DNA of 64,000 nt from Eubacteriales bacterium (GCA_030532185.1 JAUNLO010000005.1:1-64000), one strand, 5' to 3'. Positions 48,023 through 57,431 are shown, numbered from the stretch's first letter. Notes: a model not told the origin generated them from the letters alone. Program-made: numbers and translations.

Positions 48023-48169
48023 TTAGTCTTCCTGGTGTTCGCAAGATTGATTGGCTACACCGCAGGAGGTCTTGCAGGCGGACTGGCAGGAGGTTTGGCA
48101 TTCGCCGCAGCCACCGTTTTGGGCGCTGGCGCAGAGATTGCGAGTTTTCAAACTTTTAATTCTTTTCAT
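48023..48169 (-). CDS. SCIFF ribosomal peptide precursor
   Basis: This 48-residue peptide starts MKRIKSLKTRNLC and carries the family core CGECQTSCQSACKTSC (residues 21-36), then GVANQSCEHQED. SCIFF stands for six cysteines in forty-five residues; this one has seven, at 13, 21, 24, 28, 32, 36 and 43. The radical-SAM maturase encoded next cross-links Cys to nearby residues (thioether bonds). It is near universal in Clostridia but its role is unknown. AGGAG precedes the ATG and a good promoter lies upstream. It is easily missed because of its length. Confidence 0.95.
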   Translation of the reverse strand: MKRIKSLKTRNLCASAQNGGCGECQTSCQSACKTSCGVANQSCEHQED

Positions 48170-48226
48170 AACATTTCTCCTATCTATGGGCTAAAACAAA
48201 GTTTATAGGCGTCTTTACAGACCTAA

Positions 48227-48255
48227 TTAATAACATATTAAGCTTAGGATTTCAA
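48227..48255 (-). promoter_or_regulatory. Promoter of the SCIFF peptide gene
   Basis: On the minus strand, TTGAAA (48250-48255) and TATTAA (48227-48232) are 17 bp apart, about 58 nt before the start codon. Confidence 0.6.
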
Positions 48256-48348
48256 TAGAAATGTCCTAGTCTTGTCCAAGCTACACAAATTCCGGGGACT
48301 GAAGCCAGAGCCCTTAAGTGATAGGGGCGAGGCTGCTTAGACCCCTTT

Positions 48349-50364
48349 TTAGTCAAGCTCTATGGTCCCCACGTTCAAGTCGTAATAGCGGCCTTGCTGG
48401 GCCATTAACTCGTCGTGGTCACCCCTTTCCACAATTTGTCCACCCTCCAGGACCATAATGGCATTGGCATCGCGGACGGTGGAGAGGCGATGGGCGATGA
48501 CAAAGGTGGTACGACCAGCCATTAGCTGATCCATGCCGCGGGCAATCTGCATCTCTGTCCGGGTATCCACGGAGGAAGTGGCCTCATCCATGATGACGAT
48601 GATGGGGTCGGCGATAGCCGTACGCGCGATCGAGAGGAGCTGGCGCTCACCTTGTGAAAGTCCATCCCCCTCCCGTACGAGTTCGGTGTCATAGCCTTCT
48701 TCTAGACGAGCAATAAAGGGGTGGGCATTGGCCGCCTGAGCCGCCTCGATGACCTCGGCATCCGAGGCCTCTAAACGGCCGTAGCGGATATTTTCCCTGA
48801 TGGTTCCGGAAAAGAGATTAACGTCCTGGAGTACCACTGCAATAATTGAACGCAGGTCGTATTTGTTAATTTCGCGGATATCAATACCGTCAATGGTGAT
48901 ATAACCCTCTTGGATATCGTAGAAGCGATTAATCAACTTGGTAATGGTAGTTTTACCAGCTCCGGTCGAGCCCACAAAGGCGATTTTTTGTCCCGGTTTG
49001 GCATAAAGCGAAATGTCATGGAGGACGGTTTGCCCAGGCACATAGCCGAAGTCCACCCCATGAAAACGCACGTCACCTGCTACAGGGACTAAGCGGTAGC
49101 CTTGGTCTGTTGTTTTGCCTGGTGAAGTCGACGCAAGAGCTTGCGATTCGTTCAGGGCAACTTTGTCCTCAGCCTCCAAAATTTTTACGGAGTCGGGGAC
49201 CCACCAGCAGAGGTCTTTTTTTCCGTCACAAGAGCCAACTAAACGCACGGGACCTTCCATTTCTTCTTCGTCAGCAGCTAGGAGACGGAAAATTCTCTCT
49301 GCTCCTGCAATAGCGGCAAAGAGGCTATTCATCTGCTGCGAAATCTGCGTGATGGGCCGGGAAATGACCCGAATGTATTGAAGAAAAGCCACAAGATTAC
49401 CAATACTCATTATTTCACTAATGACTTGCATGGCTCCTAGCATGGCTACGACAGCATACATGACAAAGGAAAGATTCCGCATAACCGGCCAAGTGACCAC
49501 GCCAAAGCTGGAGGCCTTAGTGGCTGAACTGCGCAGGGCCTCAGCTCTCTCTTCAAAGGCTTGGATGGCCCGGTCCTCATAATTAAAGACTTTGACCACT
49601 TTTTGGGCAGTCATCATCTCCTCGACATAGCCGTTGAGTCGGGCGGTTTCCAGTTGCCGTTCCCGATAAAAACGTCCTGAACGTTGGGCGATAAAGCGGG
49701 TGACCAGAACCATGAGACTTAAGAAGACAGCAACCACTATAAAGAGCTTCCAGGAGAGGATCAGCATCATGACTGCGGTACCTAGGAAGGTAATGATTGA
49801 GGTCATGAACTGGGAAACGGCCTGGTCCAGGGTTTGGGAGAGGGTATCAATATCACTGGTGAAGGTAGACATGACTTCCCCGTGGGTCCGCGAGTCAAAG
49901 AAGGACATGGGCAGGCGTAAGACCTTGGCAGAAAGGTCTTGACGGATGAGATTAATGCTGCGCTGTGAGAGGACAGCATTGGCTCGGTTGCCCAAGTACA
50001 TGAAGGCAGCCTGGGCGAAACCTATGCCGGCCAAAATCAGCAAGGACCGCACAAAAGCTGCTTGATCAAAATCCCCTGTCACACTGTCGATAATGGGCGC
50101 CAGCATGGCGTTCAGAGCAATGGAGGTGAGGGAGGCCAAGCCTACACAGATGATACCGGTGAAAAAGAGCAGTTTGTTGCTGCGGAAGTAGGAGAAGAGC
50201 TGCTTAGTAGTCTTCCAGGGATTTTCTGGCCGAAATTTCTTGCCCTTAGGGCCACCTGGTCCTCCAGCTTTAGCTGGTCCTTCTGTGAACTTCTGCTGGT
50301 CAGAAGGGGGCGACTGCTTCTTAAGCTTTGCCTTTGTTTCCTGATGCTGAGAATGCTTACTCAT
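48349..50364 (-). CDS. Heterodimeric ABC exporter subunit, catalytic type (pair 2), with Cys/Trp insert
   Basis: This 671-residue half-transporter has a Lys/Gly/Pro-rich N-terminus of about 50 residues and six membrane helices. Its ATPase has Walker A GSTGAGKTT, signature LSQGERQLLSIARTA and Walker B IVIMDEATSSVD with catalytic Glu. Between the two domains (about residues 355-415) is an insert of about 60 residues including CDGKKDLCWWVPDS, not part of the common exporter fold. AAAGGGGG precedes the ATG, and the gene overlaps the upstream partner by 4 nt. The SCIFF gene begins 180 bp downstream in the same direction. Confidence 0.92.
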   Translation of the reverse strand: MSKHSQHQETKAKLKKQSPPSDQQKFTEGPAKAGGPGGPKGKKFRPENPWKTTKQLFSYFRSNKLLFFTGIICVGLASLTSIALNAMLAPIIDSVTGDFDQAAFVRSLLILAGIGFAQAAFMYLGNRANAVLSQRSINLIRQDLSAKVLRLPMSFFDSRTHGEVMSTFTSDIDTLSQTLDQAVSQFMTSIITFLGTAVMMLILSWKLFIVVAVFLSLMVLVTRFIAQRSGRFYRERQLETARLNGYVEEMMTAQKVVKVFNYEDRAIQAFEERAEALRSSATKASSFGVVTWPVMRNLSFVMYAVVAMLGAMQVISEIMSIGNLVAFLQYIRVISRPITQISQQMNSLFAAIAGAERIFRLLAADEEEMEGPVRLVGSCDGKKDLCWWVPDSVKILEAEDKVALNESQALASTSPGKTTDQGYRLVPVAGDVRFHGVDFGYVPGQTVLHDISLYAKPGQKIAFVGSTGAGKTTITKLINRFYDIQEGYITIDGIDIREINKYDLRSIIAVVLQDVNLFSGTIRENIRYGRLEASDAEVIEAAQAANAHPFIARLEEGYDTELVREGDGLSQGERQLLSIARTAIADPIIVIMDEATSSVDTRTEMQIARGMDQLMAGRTTFVIAHRLSTVRDANAIMVLEGGQIVERGDHDELMAQQGRYYDLNVGTIELD

Positions 50365-52085
50365 GCGGGCAGCCCCCTTTGCTGAGACCGGTAAATCTCC
50401 TGGTAAATATCCGATTTTTCTAAAAGTTCCTCATGGGTGCCCAAAGCCTCAATACGGCCCTGGTCCAGGACGAGGATGCGGTCTAAATCTTTTACGGAAG
50501 AGATGCGCTGGGCAATCATGAGGAGAGTTACCTCGCTTAAACTTTCCTTAAAGGCCTTTTGCAGCTTGGCGTCCGTAGCCATATCTACGGCAGAGGTGGA
50601 GTCATCAAGGATGAGGATTTTGGGGTTAACGAGGAGGGCCCTAGCAATGGTTAGACGTTGTTTCTGACCTCCAGAGAAGTTGCTGCCACCCTGTTCAACT
50701 TTATGGTCCAAAAGATCTTCGTATTGAGAGACAAACTCCCAGGCTTGAGCCTGCTTTAAGGCCTCAATAATTTCTGCATCGCTGGCCTCTGCCTTGCCCC
50801 AGAGCATATTGGACCGGATAGTGCCCGAGACTAGGGTGTTTTGCTGGAGGACCATGCCAATGGCGGCCCGGAGGTCCTTTTTACGGTAGTCCCTGACATC
50901 CTGGCCTCCGACCAGAACGCGTCCTTGTTCAGGATCATAGAGGCGGGGAATCAGCTGGACTAGGGTGGACTTAGAAGAACCGGTAGGCCCGATGATACCT
51001 AAACTTTCACCTGGGGCAAGTTCCAGATTGATATTCTCCAAAATTGGCTCCTTATAGCCAGGATATCTAAAATAAACATCCTCGAAACGGATGCTGCCAT
51101 CGGCCACTGCCGGCAGGGGATTGGAGGGGTCTGTCATCTCCGGCTTGGTCTCGATAGCCTCCTGCAGGCGCTGAAAGGAGGTTTTACCAAAGGTTAGGTT
51201 GACGACATAGCCTGCCAGCATCATGAGCGACATCATGATTTGGGTATTATAGGTGATGAAGGCAATGAGATTACCTGTAGGCATGCCCTCGTTGGCGACT
51301 TTCAGACCGCCAAACCAAAGTATGGCCAGGAGACAGGCATTAACCACTAGGGCCATGAGGGGCATAAGGGAAATCATCACCATGATAGCTTGAATAGAAG
51401 CCATCTTCAGAGCTTGGTTACTTTCCGTAAATTTTTCGTAAGCGTGCTTCTGACGATTAAAGGCTTTGATTACATCAATCCCCGCCAGTTGCTCCTGGAT
51501 AGTGGCATTCAAGCCATCAAATTTTTTCCGCATATTCTTAAACAGGGGTATGGCCCGGTTGAAGAGGAGAAAGACGAGCAGAGCAATAATGGGGATGACT
51601 ACGGCAAAAATGAGGGCGAGTTGACTGTCGATACGGATAGCGGCAATCAGAGCAAAAATCAGCATAAAGGGCGCCCGAATAGCCATGCGCAGAGACATCA
51701 TGGAGACGGTTCCTACCGTCTCTGCATCAGAAGTCAATCTGGAAATGAGGGAGGGAATAGATATTTGATCCAGATTATTGAAACTGTAATTCTGGATAGA
51801 CCGGTAGCTGGCCTTGCGCATTTCATAGGCAATTCCGTAACCCGCCTTGGCTCCACAAAAGGCCGAGGCAATCCCGGTAGCCACCGCAAAAAGGGCCAGG
51901 GCAATCATCAGGCCGCCCTGCTGTAGGACTACGGAAACATCGCGATTGGCAACCCCGGCATTAACCAAACGTGCCATGGCTAGGGGAATGAGGATATCCG
52001 CCACCACTTCCAACATCATAAAGAGGGGAGACAGGATGGCAGCAAGGCGGTAGGGCCGCACATAAGGTAATATCTTCTTAAACAT
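50361..52085 (-). CDS. Heterodimeric ABC exporter subunit, degenerate-site type (pair 2)
   Basis: This 574-residue half-transporter has six membrane helices and an ATPase with Walker A GPTGSSKST, signature FSGGQKQRLTIARAL and Walker B ILILDDSTSAVD, with Asp instead of catalytic Glu. The Walker A also has Ser where the second-last Gly (GSGKS) is usual, a further sign that this site is regulatory. I chose ATG 52085 (GGGAGG 5 nt upstream) over 52103. It is the first gene of this exporter pair. Confidence 0.92.
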   Translation of the reverse strand: MFKKILPYVRPYRLAAILSPLFMMLEVVADILIPLAMARLVNAGVANRDVSVVLQQGGLMIALALFAVATGIASAFCGAKAGYGIAYEMRKASYRSIQNYSFNNLDQISIPSLISRLTSDAETVGTVSMMSLRMAIRAPFMLIFALIAAIRIDSQLALIFAVVIPIIALLVFLLFNRAIPLFKNMRKKFDGLNATIQEQLAGIDVIKAFNRQKHAYEKFTESNQALKMASIQAIMVMISLMPLMALVVNACLLAILWFGGLKVANEGMPTGNLIAFITYNTQIMMSLMMLAGYVVNLTFGKTSFQRLQEAIETKPEMTDPSNPLPAVADGSIRFEDVYFRYPGYKEPILENINLELAPGESLGIIGPTGSSKSTLVQLIPRLYDPEQGRVLVGGQDVRDYRKKDLRAAIGMVLQQNTLVSGTIRSNMLWGKAEASDAEIIEALKQAQAWEFVSQYEDLLDHKVEQGGSNFSGGQKQRLTIARALLVNPKILILDDSTSAVDMATDAKLQKAFKESLSEVTLLMIAQRISSVKDLDRILVLDQGRIEALGTHEELLEKSDIYQEIYRSQQRGLPA

Positions 52086-52172
52086 CAATACCTCCCGATG
52101 CATACATGTAATATATTTTAACAGGCCGAGCCGTAAACGGGTGGATGAGTTGTTGCGGCGACTCAGTAAAAA

Positions 52173-53969
52173 CTAAAGCTTGGGTGTATTATCTTTGATC
52201 ATGCGCCACAAAGTCGTGCGACTAATTCCCAGACGTTGTGCCGCTTTTTCCCGGGTCATACCCTCCTCTTGCAATACCTCACGTACTATTTCTCGGTTAA
52301 TTTCTTCTAGACTGAGATTAAGGTTCAGGGAGGGAAGTTTGGGGCTAGGAGATGTAGCTGTAGACAGTTGCTGTTCTTCTTTAAGCAGTAATTCAACAGT
52401 CCTCAAATTTATATAGGGGCCGTCTGTTAAAGTAACCAGTTCTGTGAGGACACGTCTAAATTGGCCAAGATTCATAGGCCAAGAGTATTCTTTAATTCTC
52501 GCAGCTGCCTCTGCTTCAAAGCCAAGAACTTGTTTACCAAGTTCTAAGTTGAGTTGGGCGATATATAGCATCGCAATGCTTTCAATGTCCTCTTTCCTTT
52601 CTCGGAGCGGAAGCAAGGGAAGATGTAGGCAGTTAAGGGTATTCAAGCAAAATTCTCTAATTCCTTGCTTATCGTCATCAGGAGTAACCATCGAAAGTAT
52701 TAAACGATGTCCACTTATTAATCTAGAATTCTCAAGATGGGTACATATATTATCTAGTTCAATTTGGCCTAATTTTTCAATATTTTTGAGGTGGATTGTG
52801 GAATCAGAGTCATTGAGAGGAGAGCCTTCTTGTGTGATAAGAGCTTGCCATTGCTCATGCTTGAGCTTGCTGCAATCGATTACATAGTAGGGGCGGTTGC
52901 TGTTTTTACTATAATGGTATAAGAGCATAGCCGCCTTTTCTTTACCTACGCCTATTTCGCCTGTAATTAAGACCGGATATGATGTGGTCGCGTATTTTTC
53001 TATGAGAGTATTAGTCTTGCCGATAAGATTTGCACTATTCATCGATGAAGTCTTACCTGATATGAGTTCATCTGGACCATTATAAATAGATACGGCCTTA
53101 TCGGCTCCGACAAGAATAGTCGGTTTATGTGATATTTTTAAAATAATGTATGCTTCATTTTCGACTATAATTTGCCGACTTTCTATACGGGAGAGACCAG
53201 CTTGCTCAGCAACCACACTTATTTTATCTCCACTCAAATAATTCACAGGATCTTTCCTTATATTTTCTGCGATTGCTGCATTTTGTGCTTGGAGAGCTAG
53301 GGATGAGCAAATAAGAGAATTTTCCTTATCATAAATAAGAACCGAACTGTCGTCATTAGCCAGCGCAGCCCCCAAAAGTTTATTCTGCAACTGGTAGCGG
53401 GCATTGACCTGAATAATATCAGCTGCATTTTTGAGAGCTTCTTGTACGCTTTCTACACCTGATAACACGAGTAAAGCATTTAAACCAAGGGATTGTGCTA
53501 CGTCGTAGCTAATCATGTCACAGATTACTAGGGAATAGTCCTGGTTCTTAAGCTTCCGCAAAGCAGGCAAGACTTCTGAGGGGTTATGCAAGGTGATTAT
53601 TCTTAAATCCAAACGCAGAATATCGGAGAGAATCTTTGCAGTTTCCGTGATGGTAGAGTAGCCGATTATGGCAAATCTGCCGGAGTAATTCTCTGCCAAT
53701 TTAAGACTTCTCAGCATGTCATAAACGGATAGAGATATATCTACAACGGGTATGTCTAGTTCCTTGCGCAGTAACTCTGCCGTACCGCCACGTGAAATAA
53801 GGGCATCATAGTTATTTTGCTTTAACAAAGAATTTGCTATTTTTAACCCTTCATTAAGGTTACCCACACGTACGGTTAACTCAAGCTCGTCCTGCTTATC
53901 TGCTAAAGATTGGATGACTTTAGCCAGTCCTTCGTAAGGAGCGATAGCTAGAATCGATTTCTTTTTCAC
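52173..53969 (-). CDS. PrpR-N/AAA/Fis-type regulator without the GAFTGA motif
   Basis: This protein of about 598 residues has a PrpR-type sensor domain at residues 1-170 (KSILAIAPYEGLAKVIQ...DALISRGGTAELLRKEL...VVDISLSVYDMLRSL), a PAS-like middle, a shrunken AAA+ domain (about 310-480) and a C-terminal Fis-type HTH (MTREKAAQRLGISRTTLWRMI). The AAA part has GEIGVGKEKAA as Walker A but lacks the ELFGH...GAFTGA segment and a DEI-type Walker B. It therefore should not activate sigma-54 polymerase. I chose GTG 53969 with GAGG upstream. It is divergent from the TAXI-TRAP catabolic operon, which it probably controls. Confidence 0.87.
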   Translation of the reverse strand: MKKKSILAIAPYEGLAKVIQSLADKQDELELTVRVGNLNEGLKIANSLLKQNNYDALISRGGTAELLRKELDIPVVDISLSVYDMLRSLKLAENYSGRFAIIGYSTITETAKILSDILRLDLRIITLHNPSEVLPALRKLKNQDYSLVICDMISYDVAQSLGLNALLVLSGVESVQEALKNAADIIQVNARYQLQNKLLGAALANDDSSVLIYDKENSLICSSLALQAQNAAIAENIRKDPVNYLSGDKISVVAEQAGLSRIESRQIIVENEAYIILKISHKPTILVGADKAVSIYNGPDELISGKTSSMNSANLIGKTNTLIEKYATTSYPVLITGEIGVGKEKAAMLLYHYSKNSNRPYYVIDCSKLKHEQWQALITQEGSPLNDSDSTIHLKNIEKLGQIELDNICTHLENSRLISGHRLILSMVTPDDDKQGIREFCLNTLNCLHLPLLPLRERKEDIESIAMLYIAQLNLELGKQVLGFEAEAAARIKEYSWPMNLGQFRRVLTELVTLTDGPYINLRTVELLLKEEQQLSTATSPSPKLPSLNLNLSLEEINREIVREVLQEEGMTREKAAQRLGISRTTLWRMIKDNTPKL

Positions 53970-54012
53970 TTTACACCTCAAAACCTGGCTAAGTATTTAA
54001 TATGTTGCATTA

Positions 54013-54230
54013 TGAAACGGATGATGAAAAAAATCAAATATGAAACGAAGTTATCTATATATTGCACAAAATATGTATGCGGAATTTTGTGTAAAAAGTA
54101 GAAAAACAATAATTGGTTAAAAATGAAACGTAAAATAGGGCGTACGGTCTTGCTTATGCTAAGAACTTTGTTAAAATACAGTTAAACGAAACAGTATTCG
54201 TTTCAAAGGTAAACGAAATTTTTTGTTTCA
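54013..54230. promoter_or_regulatory. Operator cluster and promoter upstream of the TAXI-TRAP operon
   Basis: TGAAACG occurs at 54013-54019, 54041-54047 and 54124-54130, and inverted (CGTTTCA) at 54199-54205. The inverted copy forms a palindrome with CGAAAC at 54187-54192. A further arm TGTTTCA lies at 54224-54230 opposite CGAAA at 54214-54218. A sigma-70-like promoter (TTGCTT 54150-54155, TAAAAT 54172-54177, 16 bp apart) lies between the upstream and downstream sites. These are likely binding sites of the divergent regulator. Confidence 0.65.
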
Positions 54231-54239
54231 GGAGGGAAT

Positions 54240-55355
54240 ATGAAAAAATTTACTGCGGTAACCATTATGTGCTTGTTGCTTACTATGGCGATAGGGCTTA
54301 TGGGGTGTGGAAGTGCTGATACTCCACAAAAGACAGAGAAAAAGAACGTTGAAGAGAGCACCTCTATGAGTGCGGATAAACCGGAAGAGGAAAAGAAGGT
54401 AGGGAAATTTGAGCTTACAGAACCTGTAACTCTCACCTTTGCAGCTCAAGAAGTAGGCACCGCTGCTTATAATTATGCTACTGCATTGCAGACAGTCATG
54501 CTAAAAAAACTTCCGGAGGGTTCAAAGATTAACATTACGACAACCTCTCCAGGCGGTGTCGGTGCACCAATAATTGTAAATGGGGCTGAGCAATGTGACA
54601 TTATTGCATCCAATGGTGTTCCGGCCAAGCAATCTTACGAGACAGGAATTCTCGGCAAGGAAGCCACTAAGGAAATTGCGGTACTTGCTGGTGGTCTCGG
54701 TCATGATTTCCTCAATGTAATGTTCACCAAGAAGTTTGTTGACACAACGGGAATTAGTACGGTTGAAGAACTGATTGAGAAGGAGTATCCCGTCAAACTT
54801 GTTATTAAGAAAAATGGTACTTTCGGTGAAATGAGCGCTGAAAATCTATTTAAAGCTTTCGACTTGACGCTTGATGACATTGTCGCCTGGGGTGGTGTTG
54901 TTGAGAAAACGGGAGGAGATGCTATTAAATCTGGCTTGCAGGATGATCTCTACGATATGACCATTGATCATATTGGTGCTGGCCAATCCAACACAACAGA
55001 GCTTTGTTTGACCCACGAAATGGTGGATGTACAGCTGGCCGAAGAAACCTTGAAGAAGCTTGAAGAGATGGGTTATGAGCGCACAAGCGTTGAGCCCAAT
55101 ACCTGGAATGGCCAGACTGAGGAGATTTTTACCGTAGGTTCTCAGCAGAACATTCTTGTTTCTACCAGCATGGATGATGCGCTGGCTTACACCCTAACCA
55201 AAGCAGTTTGTGAACATGCTGATGAACTGGGTGACGCTGTTGCTGCCATGAAGTTCTTTGATCCTGAAACAGCCGGGATTCCTGCCAAAACTGGTGCTCC
55301 GCTCCACCCAGGTGCACAAGCCTACTATGAAGAGATGGGTTATCCCACAAAATAG
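54240..55355 (+). CDS. TAXI-family TRAP transporter substrate-binding lipoprotein
   Basis: This 371-residue protein has a lipoprotein signal with lipobox LMGC (Cys about residue 23) and an acidic linker to about residue 58. A TAXI-type binding domain follows (LTFAAQEVGTAAYNYATALQTVML...). It captures a ligand outside the cell and passes it to the fused membrane subunit. CAGGAGGG lies directly before the ATG. It is the first gene of the island operon and is followed by an attenuating terminator. The ligand is unknown; the downstream enzymes suggest a sugar acid. Confidence 0.9.
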   Translation: MKKFTAVTIMCLLLTMAIGLMGCGSADTPQKTEKKNVEESTSMSADKPEEEKKVGKFELTEPVTLTFAAQEVGTAAYNYATALQTVMLKKLPEGSKINITTTSPGGVGAPIIVNGAEQCDIIASNGVPAKQSYETGILGKEATKEIAVLAGGLGHDFLNVMFTKKFVDTTGISTVEELIEKEYPVKLVIKKNGTFGEMSAENLFKAFDLTLDDIVAWGGVVEKTGGDAIKSGLQDDLYDMTIDHIGAGQSNTTELCLTHEMVDVQLAEETLKKLEEMGYERTSVEPNTWNGQTEEIFTVGSQQNILVSTSMDDALAYTLTKAVCEHADELGDAVAAMKFFDPETAGIPAKTGAPLHPGAQAYYEEMGYPTK

Positions 55356-55368
55356 CAAACATGCTTAG

Positions 55369-55396
55369 GGGGTGGCACTACCGCTACCCCTTTTTT
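55369..55396 (+). terminator. Attenuating terminator between TAXI and permease genes
   Basis: GGGGTGGC (55369-55376) and GCTACCCC (55383-55390) form an eight-pair stem followed by TTTTTT. It should raise binding-protein over permease levels. Confidence 0.85.
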
Positions 55397-55451
55397 CATT
55401 GCCCAGCTTTACGGCCTTTGGAGACTTTGTTGCTGTAGAAAGAGGTTATAG

Positions 55452-57431
55452 ATGACATTAATTAAAAACAAACTTACCAGTCGGCAGATAGCACTCATTG
55501 TTGTTACAATTGCATTTTTCCTATTTCAACTGTATCTCGCACTTGTGAAACAACTGACTCCGATGTTGCAATCACCGAGCCATCTTTGTTTTGCTCTGGC
55601 CATTGTCTTTTTAGCTAACCCTGCAGATGGTAAATACAGAAAAAGAATTACGAAGGAAGCAGAGGCGCTAGGCAAAGAACCTGACCCGCAAATATTAAAT
55701 AAATATAAAATGTGGAATTATCTTGACTTGATATTATTTGCGGGAATAGCTTTGCTATTTTACTACACAATAACTCATGGCACTCGCTTGCGGGACTTTG
55801 TTCAATTTATCGATCCTGTCACTAGGCTGGATAAAATAGTGATGGTTGTAACAATTATCGTACTTTTAGAGGCAGTGAGAAGGACACTGGGTAACGTCCT
55901 GCTGGCTTTTATCTGCCTATTTATTCTGTACGCCTGGTTGGCTCCTTATTTGCCCGGCATACTTTTCACCAAAGGTAAGCCCTTGGACCAAATGCTTGAT
56001 CAATTTACTACCGGTATGACCATGACAGAAGCCGGAGTATTCGGGACGCCGCTCTATACCTCAGCCTCCTCCCTGTTTTATTTCATAATCTTTGGATGTT
56101 TCTTCAGTGCGTGCGGAGGCGGGCAACTACTGATTGATATGGGCATGAAATTTTCCAACAAATCGTCCGGTGGCCCCGCAAAAGCCGCAGTTATTTCTTC
56201 CGGTTTGATGGGTATGGTTTCCGGATCAGCGGTTGCTAATGTTTCTACCACGGGAGTTATGACTATTCCCATGATGAAAAAAATAGGTTATGAACCTGAG
56301 GAAGCTGCAGCCATTGAAGCAGTAGCATCCACTGGTGGACAAGTAATGCCTCCCATAATGGGCATAGGTGCATTTATTATGGCGGAAATGCTGGGTGTAT
56401 CTTATTTCCGTATAGCTTCAGCAGCAATCCTTCCGGCACTTGCCTACTACTTTGGTGTATTTGTTCTCGTAGATCGCCTAGCAAGAAAAAGAGCTGTACA
56501 TAGTGAAAATGGTAGTGAGGTCAAAATAACTGTAGACCAAGCAATACTTCCTAGACTTTATTTAATCGTACCTGTTATTTTACTTGTCATATCCATTGTT
56601 AGTGGCAACTCCTTAATGCGATCTGGCATGATAGGTATATTTTCCTGTCTCCTTCTTAACATGGTCAGCCGTTTTGTTAATGGAGGACAAAATTACGTTG
56701 ATCTTAAGGGTCTAGGTAAAGCTTGCATGACAGGGGCGAAACAGGCCGCTGAAATAGCGATTCCTACGGCAGCCTGTGGAATTATCATTAACGTAGTAAC
56801 TGGCCAGACCTCACTTGCGACCAACTTATCTAGCGTAATTGGCAATCTGGGTACAGATTATCTATTCTTTGCCATGCTGATTGCCATGATTGGCTGTATG
56901 CTGCTGGGCATGGCCCTACCAACGGTAGCGGCATATTTAGTTGGCGTTATTCTCTTCGTTCCCGTAATTAGATCCTTGGGTGTAGGGGCACTCTGTGCCA
57001 ACATGTTTGTATTCTATTACGGAATTATGGCTCAGATTACACCACCAGTTTGTGTGGCTTCATACACAGCTGCCGGCATTGCCGATGCTAATGCTATGAA
57101 GACTGGACTTAAGGGTATGACTTTTGCCTTGGTTGGCTTCCTGGTTCCCTTTGTCTTCGTATACAATCCTGCAATCCTTTTAGAAGGGAGTATTACGGAG
57201 ATTATCTTGGGTGGTGCTCAGTTATTGGTGGGTACTTACTTCCTAGCCATTACTGTAGCTGGTTTTTTCCAAAGCAAATTAAAAAACTGGCAGAGGGTAC
57301 TTTGCTTTGTCGCGGCCTTCGGGATGATTATGCCTGAACTTTATACCACACTTGGTGGCCTTGCCTTGGGAGTGTTTGTCTTACTAGCTAATGCTAGGGA
57401 GGCGAAAGCGGCCATTAAGTCGTTTGCCTAA
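55452..57431 (+). CDS. TRAP transporter fused membrane subunit (DctQM type)
   Basis: This 659-residue membrane protein fuses the small four-helix DctQ part (about residues 1-170) to the large DctM channel. It has GMVSGSAVANVSTTGVMTIPMMKKIGYEPEEAAAIEAVASTGGQVMPPIMGIGAFIMAEMLGV, the hallmark of TAXI-associated fused permeases, and PTVAAYLVGVILFVPV near 500. Import is driven by an ion gradient, not ATP. AGAGG precedes the ATG. It works with the lipoprotein encoded just upstream. Confidence 0.94.
   Translation: MTLIKNKLTSRQIALIVVTIAFFLFQLYLALVKQLTPMLQSPSHLCFALAIVFLANPADGKYRKRITKEAEALGKEPDPQILNKYKMWNYLDLILFAGIALLFYYTITHGTRLRDFVQFIDPVTRLDKIVMVVTIIVLLEAVRRTLGNVLLAFICLFILYAWLAPYLPGILFTKGKPLDQMLDQFTTGMTMTEAGVFGTPLYTSASSLFYFIIFGCFFSACGGGQLLIDMGMKFSNKSSGGPAKAAVISSGLMGMVSGSAVANVSTTGVMTIPMMKKIGYEPEEAAAIEAVASTGGQVMPPIMGIGAFIMAEMLGVSYFRIASAAILPALAYYFGVFVLVDRLARKRAVHSENGSEVKITVDQAILPRLYLIVPVILLVISIVSGNSLMRSGMIGIFSCLLLNMVSRFVNGGQNYVDLKGLGKACMTGAKQAAEIAIPTAACGIIINVVTGQTSLATNLSSVIGNLGTDYLFFAMLIAMIGCMLLGMALPTVAAYLVGVILFVPVIRSLGVGALCANMFVFYYGIMAQITPPVCVASYTAAGIADANAMKTGLKGMTFALVGFLVPFVFVYNPAILLEGSITEIILGGAQLLVGTYFLAITVAGFFQSKLKNWQRVLCFVAAFGMIMPELYTTLGGLALGVFVLLANAREAKAAIKSFA

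Noticed and set aside
48005..48208. Rightward 67-codon frame rich in Gly/Ala
   Set aside because: It is the antisense of the SCIFF peptide gene; its hydrophobic look comes from reading the Cys-rich core backwards.
54138..54153. GG...GC elements like a sigma-54 promoter before the TAXI gene
   Set aside because: The spacing between GG and GC is 11 bp rather than 10, other conserved bases are missing, and the adjacent regulator lacks GAFTGA.
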